NCBI GenBank assembly: GCA_034437795.1
Contig: DAOTTI010000216.1
Span: 1 to 46,159, forward strand
Length of the DNA stretch: 46,159 bases
DNA from: DAOTTI01 sp034437795
GTDB lineage: Bacteria; Chloroflexota; UBA11872; UBA12225
Direction: 5' to 3'
The translations under genes were made by a program, and so were the position numbers. Of the stretch, positions 36,921-45,097 are shown piece after piece. The notes beneath the pieces are model-generated. The model did not search any database and was not told the origin of the DNA. It saw only the letters and a program-made list of their open reading frames with translations. The first letter of the stretch is position 1. Each line of letters starts with the position of its first letter.

Positions 36921-37333
36921 CGTGGTCTCCTGCTGCGAATGTCGCGTAAGCGCCGTGCCGCTTCCCTGGCGCTGATTTCGCCCCGCTCCAGCGCATCCAG
37001 CACGGCGTGCCGCTGCGCTGACGCGCTCTCTTGCTCGCCGGCCCGATCCGGCGCGCGTCCCAACCCCGCCGCCGCCAGCGCCTCCTCCAGACGCGCCCGC
37101 ACCGTCGGGTAGGACAGCCCTAGCTCACGCTCCATCTCCTTCACGTTGCCGCGGACGCGCAGGAACATCTCCAGGAGCGAGGCGTGTGGCTCCGGCGCGT
37201 TGACGACACGCCCGGCCGTGAACGCGCCAGCGATCTCCGTCCCGCAGGCCGAGCAGGTCAGGCGTGAGACGTACAGCGCGCCCGAGCAGGCCGGACACTG
37301 CGCCGGCAGCGGGATCAGGGAACGTGTGGCCAC
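36917..37333 (-). CDS. DUF2089 family zinc-ribbon/HTH protein
   Basis: About 138 residues. A zinc ribbon (QCPACSG and LTCSACG) is followed by a helix-turn-helix-like part (GNVKEMERELGLSYPTVRAR) and a C-terminal SHOCT-like hairpin (LDALERGEISAREAARRL). DUF2089 proteins are predicted transcription regulators. The GTG at 37333 is chosen because a strong promoter ends just 6 bp upstream, giving a leaderless mRNA; an in-frame ATG at 37360 lies between the -35 and -10 boxes and so could not be on that transcript. It is coupled by a 4-bp overlap to the SHOCT-like gene. Confidence 0.82.
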   Translation of the reverse strand: MATRSLIPLPAQCPACSGALYVSRLTCSACGTEIAGAFTAGRVVNAPEPHASLLEMFLRVRGNVKEMERELGLSYPTVRARLEEALAAAGLGRAPDRAGEQESASAQRHAVLDALERGEISAREAARRLRDIRSRRPR

Positions 37334-37339
37334 GTTCCC

Positions 37340-37368
37340 ATTATCGGATGGAGTTCCCATTTTGTCAA
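37340..37368 (-). promoter_or_regulatory. Near-consensus sigma-70 promoter with direct repeats, DUF2089 operon
   Basis: On the minus strand TTGACA (37368-37363), a 17-bp spacer and GATAAT (37345-37340) give an almost perfect sigma-70 promoter. The start point would fall at or near the GTG start codon at 37333. Two direct repeats ATGGGAAC, 19 bp apart, overlap the spacer and the -10/start region. They are well placed for a repressor, possibly DUF2089 itself. Confidence 0.75.
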
Positions 37369-37491
37369 TAGCTCTTGCCAGAATAGAAGTCAATTGGCCT
37401 CGCTCGTTGCGGAAATGCGAGTCATGCGTGCACGCCAGGTGCCGTCCAGGGGCCTGCGCCGGCACGCAGCGTGCAGCACACGGCCGGTGGT

Positions 37492-38169
37492 ATGGCTGCA
37501 GAGCGCGGCTCTCATGGCCCGCCGGAGGGCATGCCCCCTCGCGCAGCGCAGGTGCACGTTTCAGCGCAGCCGGCCTGGCTGCGACGCGTCCCCCCAGCGT
37601 TGGTCGCGCTGGCGGTGGCGATCCCCCTGGCCGGGGTGCTGGCGACGTTGCTGGTCCTTGGCCAGCGCGGTCGTGCCGGTGGCCTGGTCGCACTCAATCC
37701 CCTGGCGAGCCGCGCGGTGCCGACCAGCGACGCGGCGACCTCCGCCGGGGGGCCGGCGCACCCGGCCGGAGTGCAGATCGGCGGCTTGGCGCCGGCAGCG
37801 ACCTCAACGCCGGCCGCCGGCACAGCGGCGCCGGCAGCGACACCGACCCAGGCGCTGGAGCGAGAGCCGCCGCCCCCCACGCGCGCTCCCGAGCCGACGC
37901 AGATCGCCCTCGCGGCTCCGCCGCCGGCCCCGACCCGAGAACCGCTGGTCGTCCCGACCCTCGTGCCGCTGCCGAGCCCGACGAAGGACAGTCCCCTGGC
38001 CATCCCCACCACCGCCATCGAGCCCCAGCCGACGCGCCCGCCGCCGACGCGGACGCCGGTTCCGGTCTCGCCGATCACGCTGCCCACGTCGGCGCCAACG
38101 GCTTCCCCACCAGCCGCCGGCAGCATCGGCGGCCCCGATCGCGGCAGTACGCCCACCAGCCGGCCGTAG
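37492..38169 (+). CDS. Single-pass membrane protein with Pro/Thr-rich tail
   Basis: About 225 residues. One hydrophobic helix (PALVALAVAIPLAGVLATLL, near residue 35-55) is followed by a long Pro/Thr/Ala low-complexity stretch (TRAPEPTQIALAAPPPAPTR, PTRPPPTRTPVPVSP), resembling the Thr-Pro linkers of Chloroflexi surface proteins. No globular domain is visible after the linker. The start is uncertain among GTG 37471, ATG 37492 and ATG 37531. Divergent from the DUF2089 operon. Function unknown. Confidence 0.5.
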   Translation: MAAERGSHGPPEGMPPRAAQVHVSAQPAWLRRVPPALVALAVAIPLAGVLATLLVLGQRGRAGGLVALNPLASRAVPTSDAATSAGGPAHPAGVQIGGLAPAATSTPAAGTAAPAATPTQALEREPPPPTRAPEPTQIALAAPPPAPTREPLVVPTLVPLPSPTKDSPLAIPTTAIEPQPTRPPPTRTPVPVSPITLPTSAPTASPPAAGSIGGPDRGSTPTSRP

Positions 38170-38210
38170 CGCTGGGCCAGGGCGCCGAGGCCAGGGTCGC
38201 GCAATACGCG

Positions 38211-39269
38211 CTACTGCTCGCCGCGCCCGCTCAGCGCCAGCGCCAGGGCGCCGATGACGCCAGCGTCGTACCCCAGCGCGGCGGGTACGACGGGAGCGGC
38301 GGGGAGCGCCGGCAGCAGGTGGCGCCGAAAGGCATCACGCACGGGGTCAAAGAGCAGGTCGCCGGTCTCCGCCAGCCCGCCGCCGATGATGACGATGCTG
38401 GGATCGAGCAGGTTGGCGGCCCCGGCCAGAGCCAGGCCGACGTAGTCGCCCGTCTGGCGAACGAGCGCCTGCGCAAGGCCGTCCCCCTCCCGCGCGGCCG
38501 CAAACACGTGCGGGCTGTCGATGGCCTGCACCTCGCCCCCCGCCAGCGCCACCAGCCTGGCCGCCCGCGCCGGATCGCGGGCCGCCGCCTCACGCGCCCG
38601 GCGCGCGACGCTCCGGCCGGACGCCACCGCCTCCAGACAGCCTTGCTTCCCGCAGTCGCACGGCGGGCCGTCCGGATCGACGGTGACGTGGCCGATCTCC
38701 CCCGCCAAGCCATGCGCGCCCTGGAAGAGCGCGCCGTTCAGGACCAGGCCGCCGCCGATGCCGGTCCCGATGTTCACGTACAGGACGTGCCGCTCGCCAC
38801 GCCCGGCGCCGAACAGCGCCTCTCCCAGCGCGGCCGCGTTGGCGTCATTGTCCAGCACGACCGGCACGCCCAGGCGGCGCTCGAGTTCCTGCTTTAAGGG
38901 AAAGCGGTCCCAGCCGCGCACGTGGTGCGACCGCAGAACCAGGCCACGCTCGGCGTCTACCGGGCCCCCGAACCCCACGCCGACCCGTAAGAGCCTGCGC
39001 GCGGCCGATCGCCCGCCGCCCGCCGCCGCACCGTCCTGCGCCGAAGGGGCGGCCTCCGCCAGCGCCTCGTCGATCATCGCCAGCACGTTCGCCAGCACGT
39101 CCGCGGCGGCGCCCCCAGGCTGCAGGCGCCGCCGGCGGATCGAAAGCGCCTCACCAGTTTCGCGCGCGGCCGCGACCGTCTGGTTTGTGCCGCCGATGTC
39201 CACGCCGATGAGCAGGCCACGGCTGGCGCCTCGCCTGCCGGTCGGAAGGCGCTGGCGCACGGGGCTCAC
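38211..39269 (-). CDS. ROK-family sugar kinase (glucokinase-like)
   Basis: About 352 residues. The ATP-binding GVDIGGTNQTVAAA opens the fold; VLDNDANAAALGEALFGAG carries the catalytic Asp; NIGTGIGGGLVLNG, GLAGEIGHVTVDPDGPPC and CDCGKQGCLEAVAS give the ROK signature with its zinc Cys residues. It should phosphorylate glucose or a related sugar. ROK repressors have an N-terminal HTH; none is seen here. The frame is open to ATG 39353, but those first codons lie in a heptamer repeat array; GTG 39269 is the more likely start, and GTG 39260 is also possible. Confidence 0.88.
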   Translation of the reverse strand: MSPVRQRLPTGRRGASRGLLIGVDIGGTNQTVAAARETGEALSIRRRRLQPGGAAADVLANVLAMIDEALAEAAPSAQDGAAAGGGRSAARRLLRVGVGFGGPVDAERGLVLRSHHVRGWDRFPLKQELERRLGVPVVLDNDANAAALGEALFGAGRGERHVLYVNIGTGIGGGLVLNGALFQGAHGLAGEIGHVTVDPDGPPCDCGKQGCLEAVASGRSVARRAREAAARDPARAARLVALAGGEVQAIDSPHVFAAAREGDGLAQALVRQTGDYVGLALAGAANLLDPSIVIIGGGLAETGDLLFDPVRDAFRRHLLPALPAAPVVPAALGYDAGVIGALALALSGRGEQ

Positions 39270-39347
39270 GCGAGATGCATCCTGCGTCACCTGGGCAGCG
39301 CGCCCCTGGTGCGTCGCTTGCGCCGTCTCGCCCGCTCCTCGCTCGTT

Positions 39348-39385
39348 ACGCATTCCGCATCACGATTCATTACGCATCACGCATT
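39348..39385. repeat. Degenerate heptamer array between ROK and methyltransferase genes
   Basis: ACGCATT CCGCATC ACGATTC ATTACGC ATCACGC ATT continues the ACGCATT family of 18818-18931. It runs up to the TAA stop of the methyltransferase gene (39386-39384) and supplies the first codons of the longest ROK reading frame. Confidence 0.7.
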
Positions 39386-40808
39386 ACCGCTTCAACACCA
39401 GCACCCAGTCCTGGCTGATGCGCTCTTTGCGCGGGACCTTGATGTAGTGCCGGATCACCTCCGACGCAAAGTACGTCTCGATCTGGAAGCCGGTGCGCTC
39501 AGCCACGGCCATCAGCAACTCGTGGGTCGGCACCTCGCGCCCGCGGATGACGTTATTGCCGACCACGACGACGTAGCGGCCAGCCGGCTTGAGCACACGG
39601 TGCACCTCGCGGAAGTTCCGCTCCATATCCACGAAGTAGCGGTAGACGATGTACGCGCGCCGCGGATCGATGCGGAACAGCGCCTCGACCAGGGCGTCCA
39701 GGGGCTTGTGCCCGTACCGGTGGAGCTCACGGTAGTCTCGTGCGCGGACGACCTCCGTGCCGATGTGCTGGCGCTTGGCCTCCGCCAGCGGCACGCCCGG
39801 TGGCACGAGGTCGAGCAGGTACATCTCGAGCTGATGGGTGCGGGGGTAGTCGACCGCGTTGATGTAGGGCGGGGACGTCACCGCCAGGTCGATGCTCCCA
39901 CGCTCCAGGGGCAGGTCCCGAGCGTCCGCCCCATCCAGAATGGCCACTCGGACGTGGCGCGGGCAGTGCTCGGAGAACTGGCGCATGCGGGCCACGTTGA
40001 CGTCGAGGGTGCGCCGGAAGAGGCGCAAGGCCATGCCCGGCACGATCCGCTTGTGCAGGCGCGTACGCACGACGGTACGCGTACAGTTGTTGTCCGCATT
40101 GGAGACCTCCCGCACGATGGACGAGAGGCAGATCCGGAAGAAGTCTACGTAGCGCTGGGCGTTCGCAGCGGCCTCTGTCTCGCCCGGCGGCCGCGGCTGA
40201 TCCGACTGGACCCGATCCAATTCCAGCGCGCCGGCGCCGCCCGGCTCTAGCGCGCCGGCCACCCCGGCGATGGCATGCCGGATGGCCCCGAGCTCCTCCA
40301 GGATGAACGGTTGAAACCACGTCTCGCGATAGGGAAACTCTGGCACCCAGTCACGGGCGTGCCGCCTCGCCTCGGGACCTTCACGCTCGAAGGCATCCAG
40401 CGCCTCGGTAATGGCCGCGGCGCCGCAGGCCACCTGCTCTGGCTCCAGGGGCGTCGTCTTCACGCGGATGAGCAGGCGGGCAAAGGGGTCCACGTCCACG
40501 GCCAGCGAGTGCCGCCCCGCCAGGAGACACTCGACGTTTGTCGTCCCGCTGCCAGCCATCGGGTCCAGCACGACCCCGCCCGGGGGCGAATAGCGGCGGA
40601 TGGCCCACCTGGGGAGTTCCGGAAAGAACTTGGCGGGGTACTTGTGGAAGCCGTGCGTTAGCCAGCTCTGGTCGCGGCTGATGATGAGCAGGTGCTGGTT
40701 GGGGGCGATGTCCTGGTCGGGAGGGAGGTCGCCCACGATACGGATGGGTAGGCGCCGCACCCCTGGCCGGGGGGTCGAGGGCGGCACGTTCGAAGGCTGG
40801 ATCGACAT
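39384..40808 (-). CDS. Orphan DNA methyltransferase (SPPY-type amino-methyltransferase)
   Basis: A 474-residue enzyme. AdoMet-binding motif I is LDPMAGSGTTNVECLLAG (about residues 80-97); the catalytic motif IV is VTSPPYINAVDYPRTHQLE (about 310-328), an SPPY form common in N4-cytosine and some N6-adenine methyltransferases. Also visible are HGFHKYPAKFFPELPRWAI before motif I and LKPAGRYVVVVGNNVIRG after motif IV. A long insertion separates motifs I and IV. No restriction endonuclease or specificity subunit is adjacent, so it may be a solitary regulatory or house-keeping methylase. ATG 40808 is chosen; the frame upstream is family-A repeat. Confidence 0.82.
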   Translation of the reverse strand: MSIQPSNVPPSTPRPGVRRLPIRIVGDLPPDQDIAPNQHLLIISRDQSWLTHGFHKYPAKFFPELPRWAIRRYSPPGGVVLDPMAGSGTTNVECLLAGRHSLAVDVDPFARLLIRVKTTPLEPEQVACGAAAITEALDAFEREGPEARRHARDWVPEFPYRETWFQPFILEELGAIRHAIAGVAGALEPGGAGALELDRVQSDQPRPPGETEAAANAQRYVDFFRICLSSIVREVSNADNNCTRTVVRTRLHKRIVPGMALRLFRRTLDVNVARMRQFSEHCPRHVRVAILDGADARDLPLERGSIDLAVTSPPYINAVDYPRTHQLEMYLLDLVPPGVPLAEAKRQHIGTEVVRARDYRELHRYGHKPLDALVEALFRIDPRRAYIVYRYFVDMERNFREVHRVLKPAGRYVVVVGNNVIRGREVPTHELLMAVAERTGFQIETYFASEVIRHYIKVPRKERISQDWVLVLKR

Positions 40809-40927
40809 GGGGTGCCGGCATGCTACGACGCCTGGCCCCGCGCCGTCAACGTCCCACGCCGTCAACGTCCCGCTCGGGTTTGGGTGCGGCCAGTAATGCC
40901 GGATGAAAGCGGATGGGGCGCCGTTGC

Positions 40928-41130
40928 GTCCCCTCTCCCACAGGGAAAGGGCTAGGGTGAGGGCTCCACTATCCGGGAAAGCTCGCTGCACCCCCGGGTT
41001 TCGCGCAACACATCCGGACTGGTCACGGCGGACCTCACCCCCTTCGGCCGGGGCCGCGCCGCACTGGGAGGGCGGACCTCACCCCCTAGCCCCCGCTCCG
41101 ATACGGAGAGGGGGAACGCCGGCCATGGCG
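40928..41130. repeat. Families A and C dispersed repeats
   Basis: GTCCCCTCTCCCACAGGGAA with AGGGTGAGGGCTCC (family A) is followed by an inverted family-C copy (CCCCTTCGGCCGGGGCCGCG) and another family-A fragment near 41095. No gene is supported between 40809 and 41563. Confidence 0.65.
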
Positions 41131-41563
41131 GTGCGGCTGGGCTCTGCCGGCCCCGCTCCGTGTGGGAGCGACTTCGGCCCTGAGCAGACCATCTCAGCCG
41201 GCGCAGCCGTGCTAGGCGTCCTCAGGCACGACGGAAAAGGGGGCCATGGCCTGCGGGCATCTATGCACCTGCAGGGAAGTCTCTCGTCGATGCAGACGCC
41301 GGCGCGTGTACGAGGGACTTTGGCTCCAGAGCATAGACTGTCCCGCCCGCTGGTGACGGCCCATGCGGCCCGGAGAGCGCAGGCTTGCGCCGGCCGGTTT
41401 GTGGCACACTCATGTACTGCCTCTCAGGGCACCGACTACGCCTCGCGCCGGCAGTGGTGGGCTGGCCGGCCCCGCGCCGTTACGCCGGGGGCGCTGCGCA
41501 GCGATTGATGGTGCGCCACGTGGGTATACTGTCCGGCGCGAGCGCAATCCTACGGAGGGGATC

Positions 41564-41764
41564 ATGGCATTTGAGTACCGCAATAAGAAGGGCCAGACCT
41601 ACTACCTGCATGGCAAGACCGTGACCCTGCAGAATGGTCGCAAGCAGCAGATCTTCTACTTTGCCCGCGAGCAGAAGCCAGGCGAGGCGCTCGACCAGAT
41701 GCCCGCAGGGTACAGGATCCAGGAGAATGAGCGCACCGGATTGCCCTTCCTGAAGAAGGCGTAG
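41564..41764 (+). CDS. Small conserved-looking 66-residue protein
   Basis: MAFEYRNKKGQTYYLHGKTV and the following TLQNGRKQQIFYFARE, ending in ENERTGLPFLKKA, make a compact basic protein with the look of a real, probably beta-rich fold. I recall similar short proteins in Chloroflexi but know no function. Expression signals are good: GGAGGGG 5 bp before the ATG and a TATACT -10-like box at 41525-41530, giving a leader of about 27 bases. It stands alone between repeat-rich stretches. Confidence 0.75.
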   Translation: MAFEYRNKKGQTYYLHGKTVTLQNGRKQQIFYFAREQKPGEALDQMPAGYRIQENERTGLPFLKKA

Positions 41765-41868
41765 CTCCGGGCGCACGGCGGGGACGCTGGGGCGAACGGC
41801 AAGCTGGCGCCCAGACTGCCATCCGTGGCTCCCACGTCCCCGCATCACTCTGCTCCCGTTGGGACTAG

Positions 41869-41903
41869 GTTCAAAGTTCAAGGTTCAAGGTCGAAGGTTC
41901 AAA
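41869..41903. repeat. Five 7-bp tandem repeats (GTTCAAG)
   Basis: GTTCAAA GTTCAAG GTTCAAG GTCGAAG GTTCAAA run without gaps in the 41765-42727 gap, which holds no supportable gene. Confidence 0.85.
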
Positions 41904-42279
41904 GCGGGGGCATGCGGGTCCGGCGTGGCGCCCGGATCGTTTGTTACGGGATCGTTCATCAGCGGTGCCCCTGTCCCTTTCGCTTCGGCGCCGCCCCTGT
42001 GCTCGGCCGAGGGCCAGCGTGGAAGGGCGCTCTTTCGCTGGGTTGCAGCATGCAAGGGGCTCCTGCGGGCACCGCGCTTTCTTACAGGAGACCTCCCCCG
42101 CGGCGCCGGCCAGCTAGTGCGGCCGGTATCACGCTCTTGCGGGGCCGGTGGGGTGTTGTGGCAGGCATTCGGCTCCTGCGGCGTTGGCCCTGTGGTGCGC
42201 TCGGGGACGGTCCCCCCTGGGTACCGCGTGGGCACCGTTCCAGACGACCGAGGCCACGTCGGGTACGGGCACTCGCCTG

Positions 42280-42493
42280 GATTATTCGCCGCCCGCGAGC
42301 AGTTCCGTCTCCCTTTGGGTGAGAGTGAGGGCACCTTATTCACGGCCGGCGAGCAGTCCCCTCTCCCTGTGGGAGAGCGGGAGCCCACGGAGCCGCGGGC
42401 GGTGACGGCTCCGCCGATTGATGTTCAGTCACGCTCCTCCGGAACACGAGCGCCACGTGCAAGAGGCCGGCTACTTCCACAGGAACCCAGGCT
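42280..42493. repeat. Families A and B dispersed repeats
   Basis: Two family-A units with their TATTC-GCC leaders (ATTATTCGCCGCCCGCGAGC and TTATTCACGGCCGGCGAGCA) are followed by a family-B copy at 42429-42493 (CGCTCCTCCGGAACACGAGC to AGGAACCCAGGCT). The order A then B is the same as at 6373-6586, so A and B may form one composite element. Confidence 0.7.
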
Positions 42494-42585
42494 AGGCGCC
42501 GCGCCCGGCCGCCGGACTACGTGGGGCCAGCGCGGCGCGGATCGCCGCATGACCGGCCCCGACACGTGATACGGGCGTGGCCGTC

Positions 42586-42718
42586 GTTCCCCGTCTCCGC
42601 GTCGGAGCGGGGGCGGCGGGGCCAAGCCGCACGGTGGGGCCGAGGGGGGCAGAAGTGCGGCGCGGCCTCGGCCGAAGGGGGTGAGGTCCGTCCCCCGTGT
42701 CCCCGCGTCGGAGCGGCC
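42586..42718. repeat. Family C dispersed repeat, two adjoining parts
   Basis: CCCCGTCTCCGCGTCGGAGC appears first, then GCGGCGCGGCCTCGGCCGAA, GGGGGTGAGGTCC and CCCGTGTCCCCGCGTCGGAG, matching 18036-18112. It ends just before the isochorismatase gene. Confidence 0.65.
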
Positions 42719-42727
42719 CATGCCGGC

Positions 42728-43486
42728 TCACGTCAGGCGGCCGATGACCTTCACCCCATTGAGGGCCAGGTGGTAGAGAAACACCGCGTGCAGCAGATCA
42801 CCGTCGTGCGGTCGTGCCCCGATGCTCCTGGCCGCGTCGACCGGCAGGTCGTAGGTATCGACACACTCGGCCGGCACGACCACCTCCACCTGCTCATTGC
42901 GGGCGTTTGCCGCCAGCTTGAGCGGCATGGCCGTCTGATAGACGCACAGGTCGGTGCAGTCCCCGACCACGATAAACGTCGAGACGCCCTCGGCGCGCTG
43001 GCGCGCCACCCACTCAGGGAAGAGTTCCGCGCCCACCCAGGCGCTGGTGGCGTTCTTAGGGATGTCCGCGTAGCTATCGGCGAAGGGCAGCTCCGCCAGC
43101 TCGCGGACCAGGCGCGACTCCGCGGTGCCCGCGATGCAGTGCTGCCCGAACTGGCCGAACTCTGGCGCTTGCGGGCTGTGGCTGTCCCGCAGGACGGCGA
43201 AGCGCCGCACCCCTGCCTCGTGGCTGCGGCGGAACAGGCGTTCGATCGGCTGCACGATCCGGCCCACCCGTTCGCTGGCCAGCGGCCCCGAGACGCAAAA
43301 GCCTTCAATCACGTCCACCGCCACCACCGCCACGCGCTGCGGCCCGCCGGCTTGCTCCAGTAATTGCTGGAGCGGCTGGTCTGGTAAGGCGGCGACAAAC
43401 TCGTCCAGGTAGTCCAGAAAGGCCGCGCTACGTACCTTGAGGGGAGCGCTGGGCTCCACCACCACGGCGGATGTCGTAGATACCAT
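42728..43486 (-). CDS. Isochorismatase-family cysteine hydrolase (nicotinamidase-like)
   Basis: A 252-residue alpha/beta hydrolase with the family triad readable as D58 (VAVVAVDVIEGF), K144 (DIPKNATSAW) and C181 (VVGDCTDLCVYQTAMPLKLA, preceded by the usual cis-peptide region). Members hydrolyse amides or vinyl ethers such as nicotinamide or isochorismate; the LRDSHSPQAPEFGQFGQHC stretch with Asp/His resembles the metal loop of nicotinamidases. An NAD-salvage role is possible but not proved by context. Divergently oriented from the htrA-like gene, sharing a 154-bp control region. Confidence 0.85.
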   Translation of the reverse strand: MVSTTSAVVVEPSAPLKVRSAAFLDYLDEFVAALPDQPLQQLLEQAGGPQRVAVVAVDVIEGFCVSGPLASERVGRIVQPIERLFRRSHEAGVRRFAVLRDSHSPQAPEFGQFGQHCIAGTAESRLVRELAELPFADSYADIPKNATSAWVGAELFPEWVARQRAEGVSTFIVVGDCTDLCVYQTAMPLKLAANARNEQVEVVVPAECVDTYDLPVDAARSIGARPHDGDLLHAVFLYHLALNGVKVIGRLT

Positions 43487-43514
43487 GGCCTTACCCCCTT
43501 TTCACTGACCGTGG

Positions 43515-43607
43515 CCGGTGATCATCGATGTTCACCGGTGATCAACTCCAGCCAGGATGCTCCGGCACGCTTCTTGTTGACGGTTACCGCGTCGAATTGA
43601 CAGTTGC
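43515..43607. promoter_or_regulatory. Two pairs of direct repeats with 20-bp period in a divergent control region
   Basis: CCGGTGATCA occurs at 43515 and 43535; TTGACGGTTAC at 43577 and TTGACAGTTGC at 43597. Both pairs are exactly 20 bp start to start. They lie between the divergent isochorismatase and htrA-like genes and could be operator pairs on one helix face. No clear -10/-35 pair could be fixed. Confidence 0.45.
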
Positions 43608-43640
43608 GGGGAGCCCCCCATCTTCGAGTGTAATCATGGT

Positions 43641-44858
43641 ATGAAGGTCAGACAACTGCATCGCTTCGCCACCACCGCCGAACGCCTGGGCGCAAGGCGG
43701 TGGTCCTGGATCCTGTCCATCGTCGTTCTAGCCGCCGTCCTGGTCGGCGGGTGCGAGATCCGAGCGGAGGGCCGGCGCCTGTTCCCGCCGGCCCAGGAAG
43801 CGGACCAGGCAGGCACGCCCACGCCGGGCGCCCCGCAAGCGACCGCCGCGGCGCCGATCTCCAACCAGCAGGGCGGCGCGGTGGCGCTGGCCGGGGGCCT
43901 CAACGCCGTCCAGGTCGTGCAGGAGGCGCGCCCGTCGGTCGTCAACATCACGGTTGGCGTCGTCCCGCCGGAGCAGTTCCGGCGTCCTGTTCCGGTGCAG
44001 GCGGGGACCGGCACCGGTGTGATCTTCGACGCGCGGGGCTACATCCTGACCAATAGCCACGTCATCAATCCGGAAGGGACGCGGGCCAACGTCATCCGCG
44101 TCACGCTCTTCGACGATCGGACGTTCGAGGCGCAGGTAGTCGATGACGATCCGCTTAATGACCTGGCCATCATCAAGATCGAGGCCAGCAACCTGCGCCC
44201 GGCGAGGATCGGTGACTCGGACAAGCTCCAGGTAGGCGAGCCCGTCGTGGCCATCGGGCATGCCCTGGCCCTGCCTGGAGGCCCGACAGTCACGACCGGC
44301 GTGGTCAGCGCCGTGGGTCGCCAGATCGACGAGCCGAACGGGATCACCCTGCCCAACCTGATCCAGACCGACGCGGCCATCAATCCCGGCAACTCGGGGG
44401 GGCCGCTGCTCAACGCCCGCGCGGAGGTGATCGGGATCAACACCGCGGGGATCCGCGGCGAGCAGATCCAAGGGATCAACTTCGCCGTCGCCATCAACCA
44501 GGCCAAGCCGGCGATCGACAGCGTGATCGCCACCGGCCGTGTGGTGCGCCCATGCCTGGGGGTCGGCATCGCCGCCGTGATTACGCCCCCGATCGCGCGC
44601 ATTAACCGCCTGCCGGCGGAACGAGGCGTGCTCGTGCAGGTCGAGCCCGGCGGGCCCGCGGCCAGGGCCGGCCTGCGGGACGGGGACATCATCGTGCAGG
44701 CGGACAGCCGCGAGATCCGGTCGGCGCCGGACCTGCTGAATGCCATCCGCCAGCACAAGCCCGGCGAGCAACTACGTGTGCGCGCCGTGCGTAGCGACGG
44801 GCAGACCGTGGATGTGACGGTCACGCTGGCCGAGCGGACGCCACGGGGCTGCGGCTGA
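43641..44858 (+). CDS. HtrA/DegP-like serine protease lipoprotein with PDZ domain
   Basis: A 405-residue S1C protease. The N-terminal helix SWILSIVVLAAVLVGGC ends in a plausible lipobox with Cys38, so it may be a lipoprotein rather than a bitopic membrane protein. A Pro/Thr/Gln linker follows. The triad is H140 (ILTNSHVI), D174 (DPLNDLAIIK) and S252 (INPGNSGGPLL). One PDZ domain closes it (GVLVQVEPGGPAARAGLRDG, DIIVQADSREIRSAPDLLNA). It probably acts in envelope protein quality control, in parallel with the paralogue at 14707. Confidence 0.92.
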   Translation: MKVRQLHRFATTAERLGARRWSWILSIVVLAAVLVGGCEIRAEGRRLFPPAQEADQAGTPTPGAPQATAAAPISNQQGGAVALAGGLNAVQVVQEARPSVVNITVGVVPPEQFRRPVPVQAGTGTGVIFDARGYILTNSHVINPEGTRANVIRVTLFDDRTFEAQVVDDDPLNDLAIIKIEASNLRPARIGDSDKLQVGEPVVAIGHALALPGGPTVTTGVVSAVGRQIDEPNGITLPNLIQTDAAINPGNSGGPLLNARAEVIGINTAGIRGEQIQGINFAVAINQAKPAIDSVIATGRVVRPCLGVGIAAVITPPIARINRLPAERGVLVQVEPGGPAARAGLRDGDIIVQADSREIRSAPDLLNAIRQHKPGEQLRVRAVRSDGQTVDVTVTLAERTPRGCG

Positions 44859-44896
44859 GGCCCGCCGTCCCGAACGGCAGAGGCGCAGTAGACCCA

Positions 44897-45050
44897 GATA
44901 TTCGTCGCGGCCGGCGAGGAGCCCTCTCCCTCTGAGAGAGCGGAAGCCCACTTCACGCGCGGCGGGGAAGGCTCCACGCGAAGTCCCCTCTCCCTCTCGG
45001 AGAGCGAGGCCAGCGAAGCGGGCGGCGGGGAGGGCTCCGCTTGCGAATAG
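44897..45050. repeat. Family A dispersed repeats
   Basis: Starts with AGATATTCGTCGCGGCCGGC and carries CCCTCTCCCTCTGAGAGAG and CCCTCTCCCTCTCGGAGAG units and GGGAGGGCTCCGC. It separates the htrA-like gene from the lexA control region. Confidence 0.65.
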
Positions 45051-45097
45051 TCCGGACGAGCGCCCGCGTCTGGCACCGGCGGCCGCGACGGCCGCGG

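Noticed and set aside
37512..38204. Minus-strand frame opposite the Pro/Thr-rich membrane protein
   Set aside because: The plus-strand frame has a clear membrane helix followed by a Chloroflexi-like Pro/Thr tail; the reverse is a Gly/Val shadow.
41212..41409. 65-codon minus-strand frame
   Set aside because: No ribosome-binding site, no domain and unusual composition; surrounding DNA is repeat-rich.
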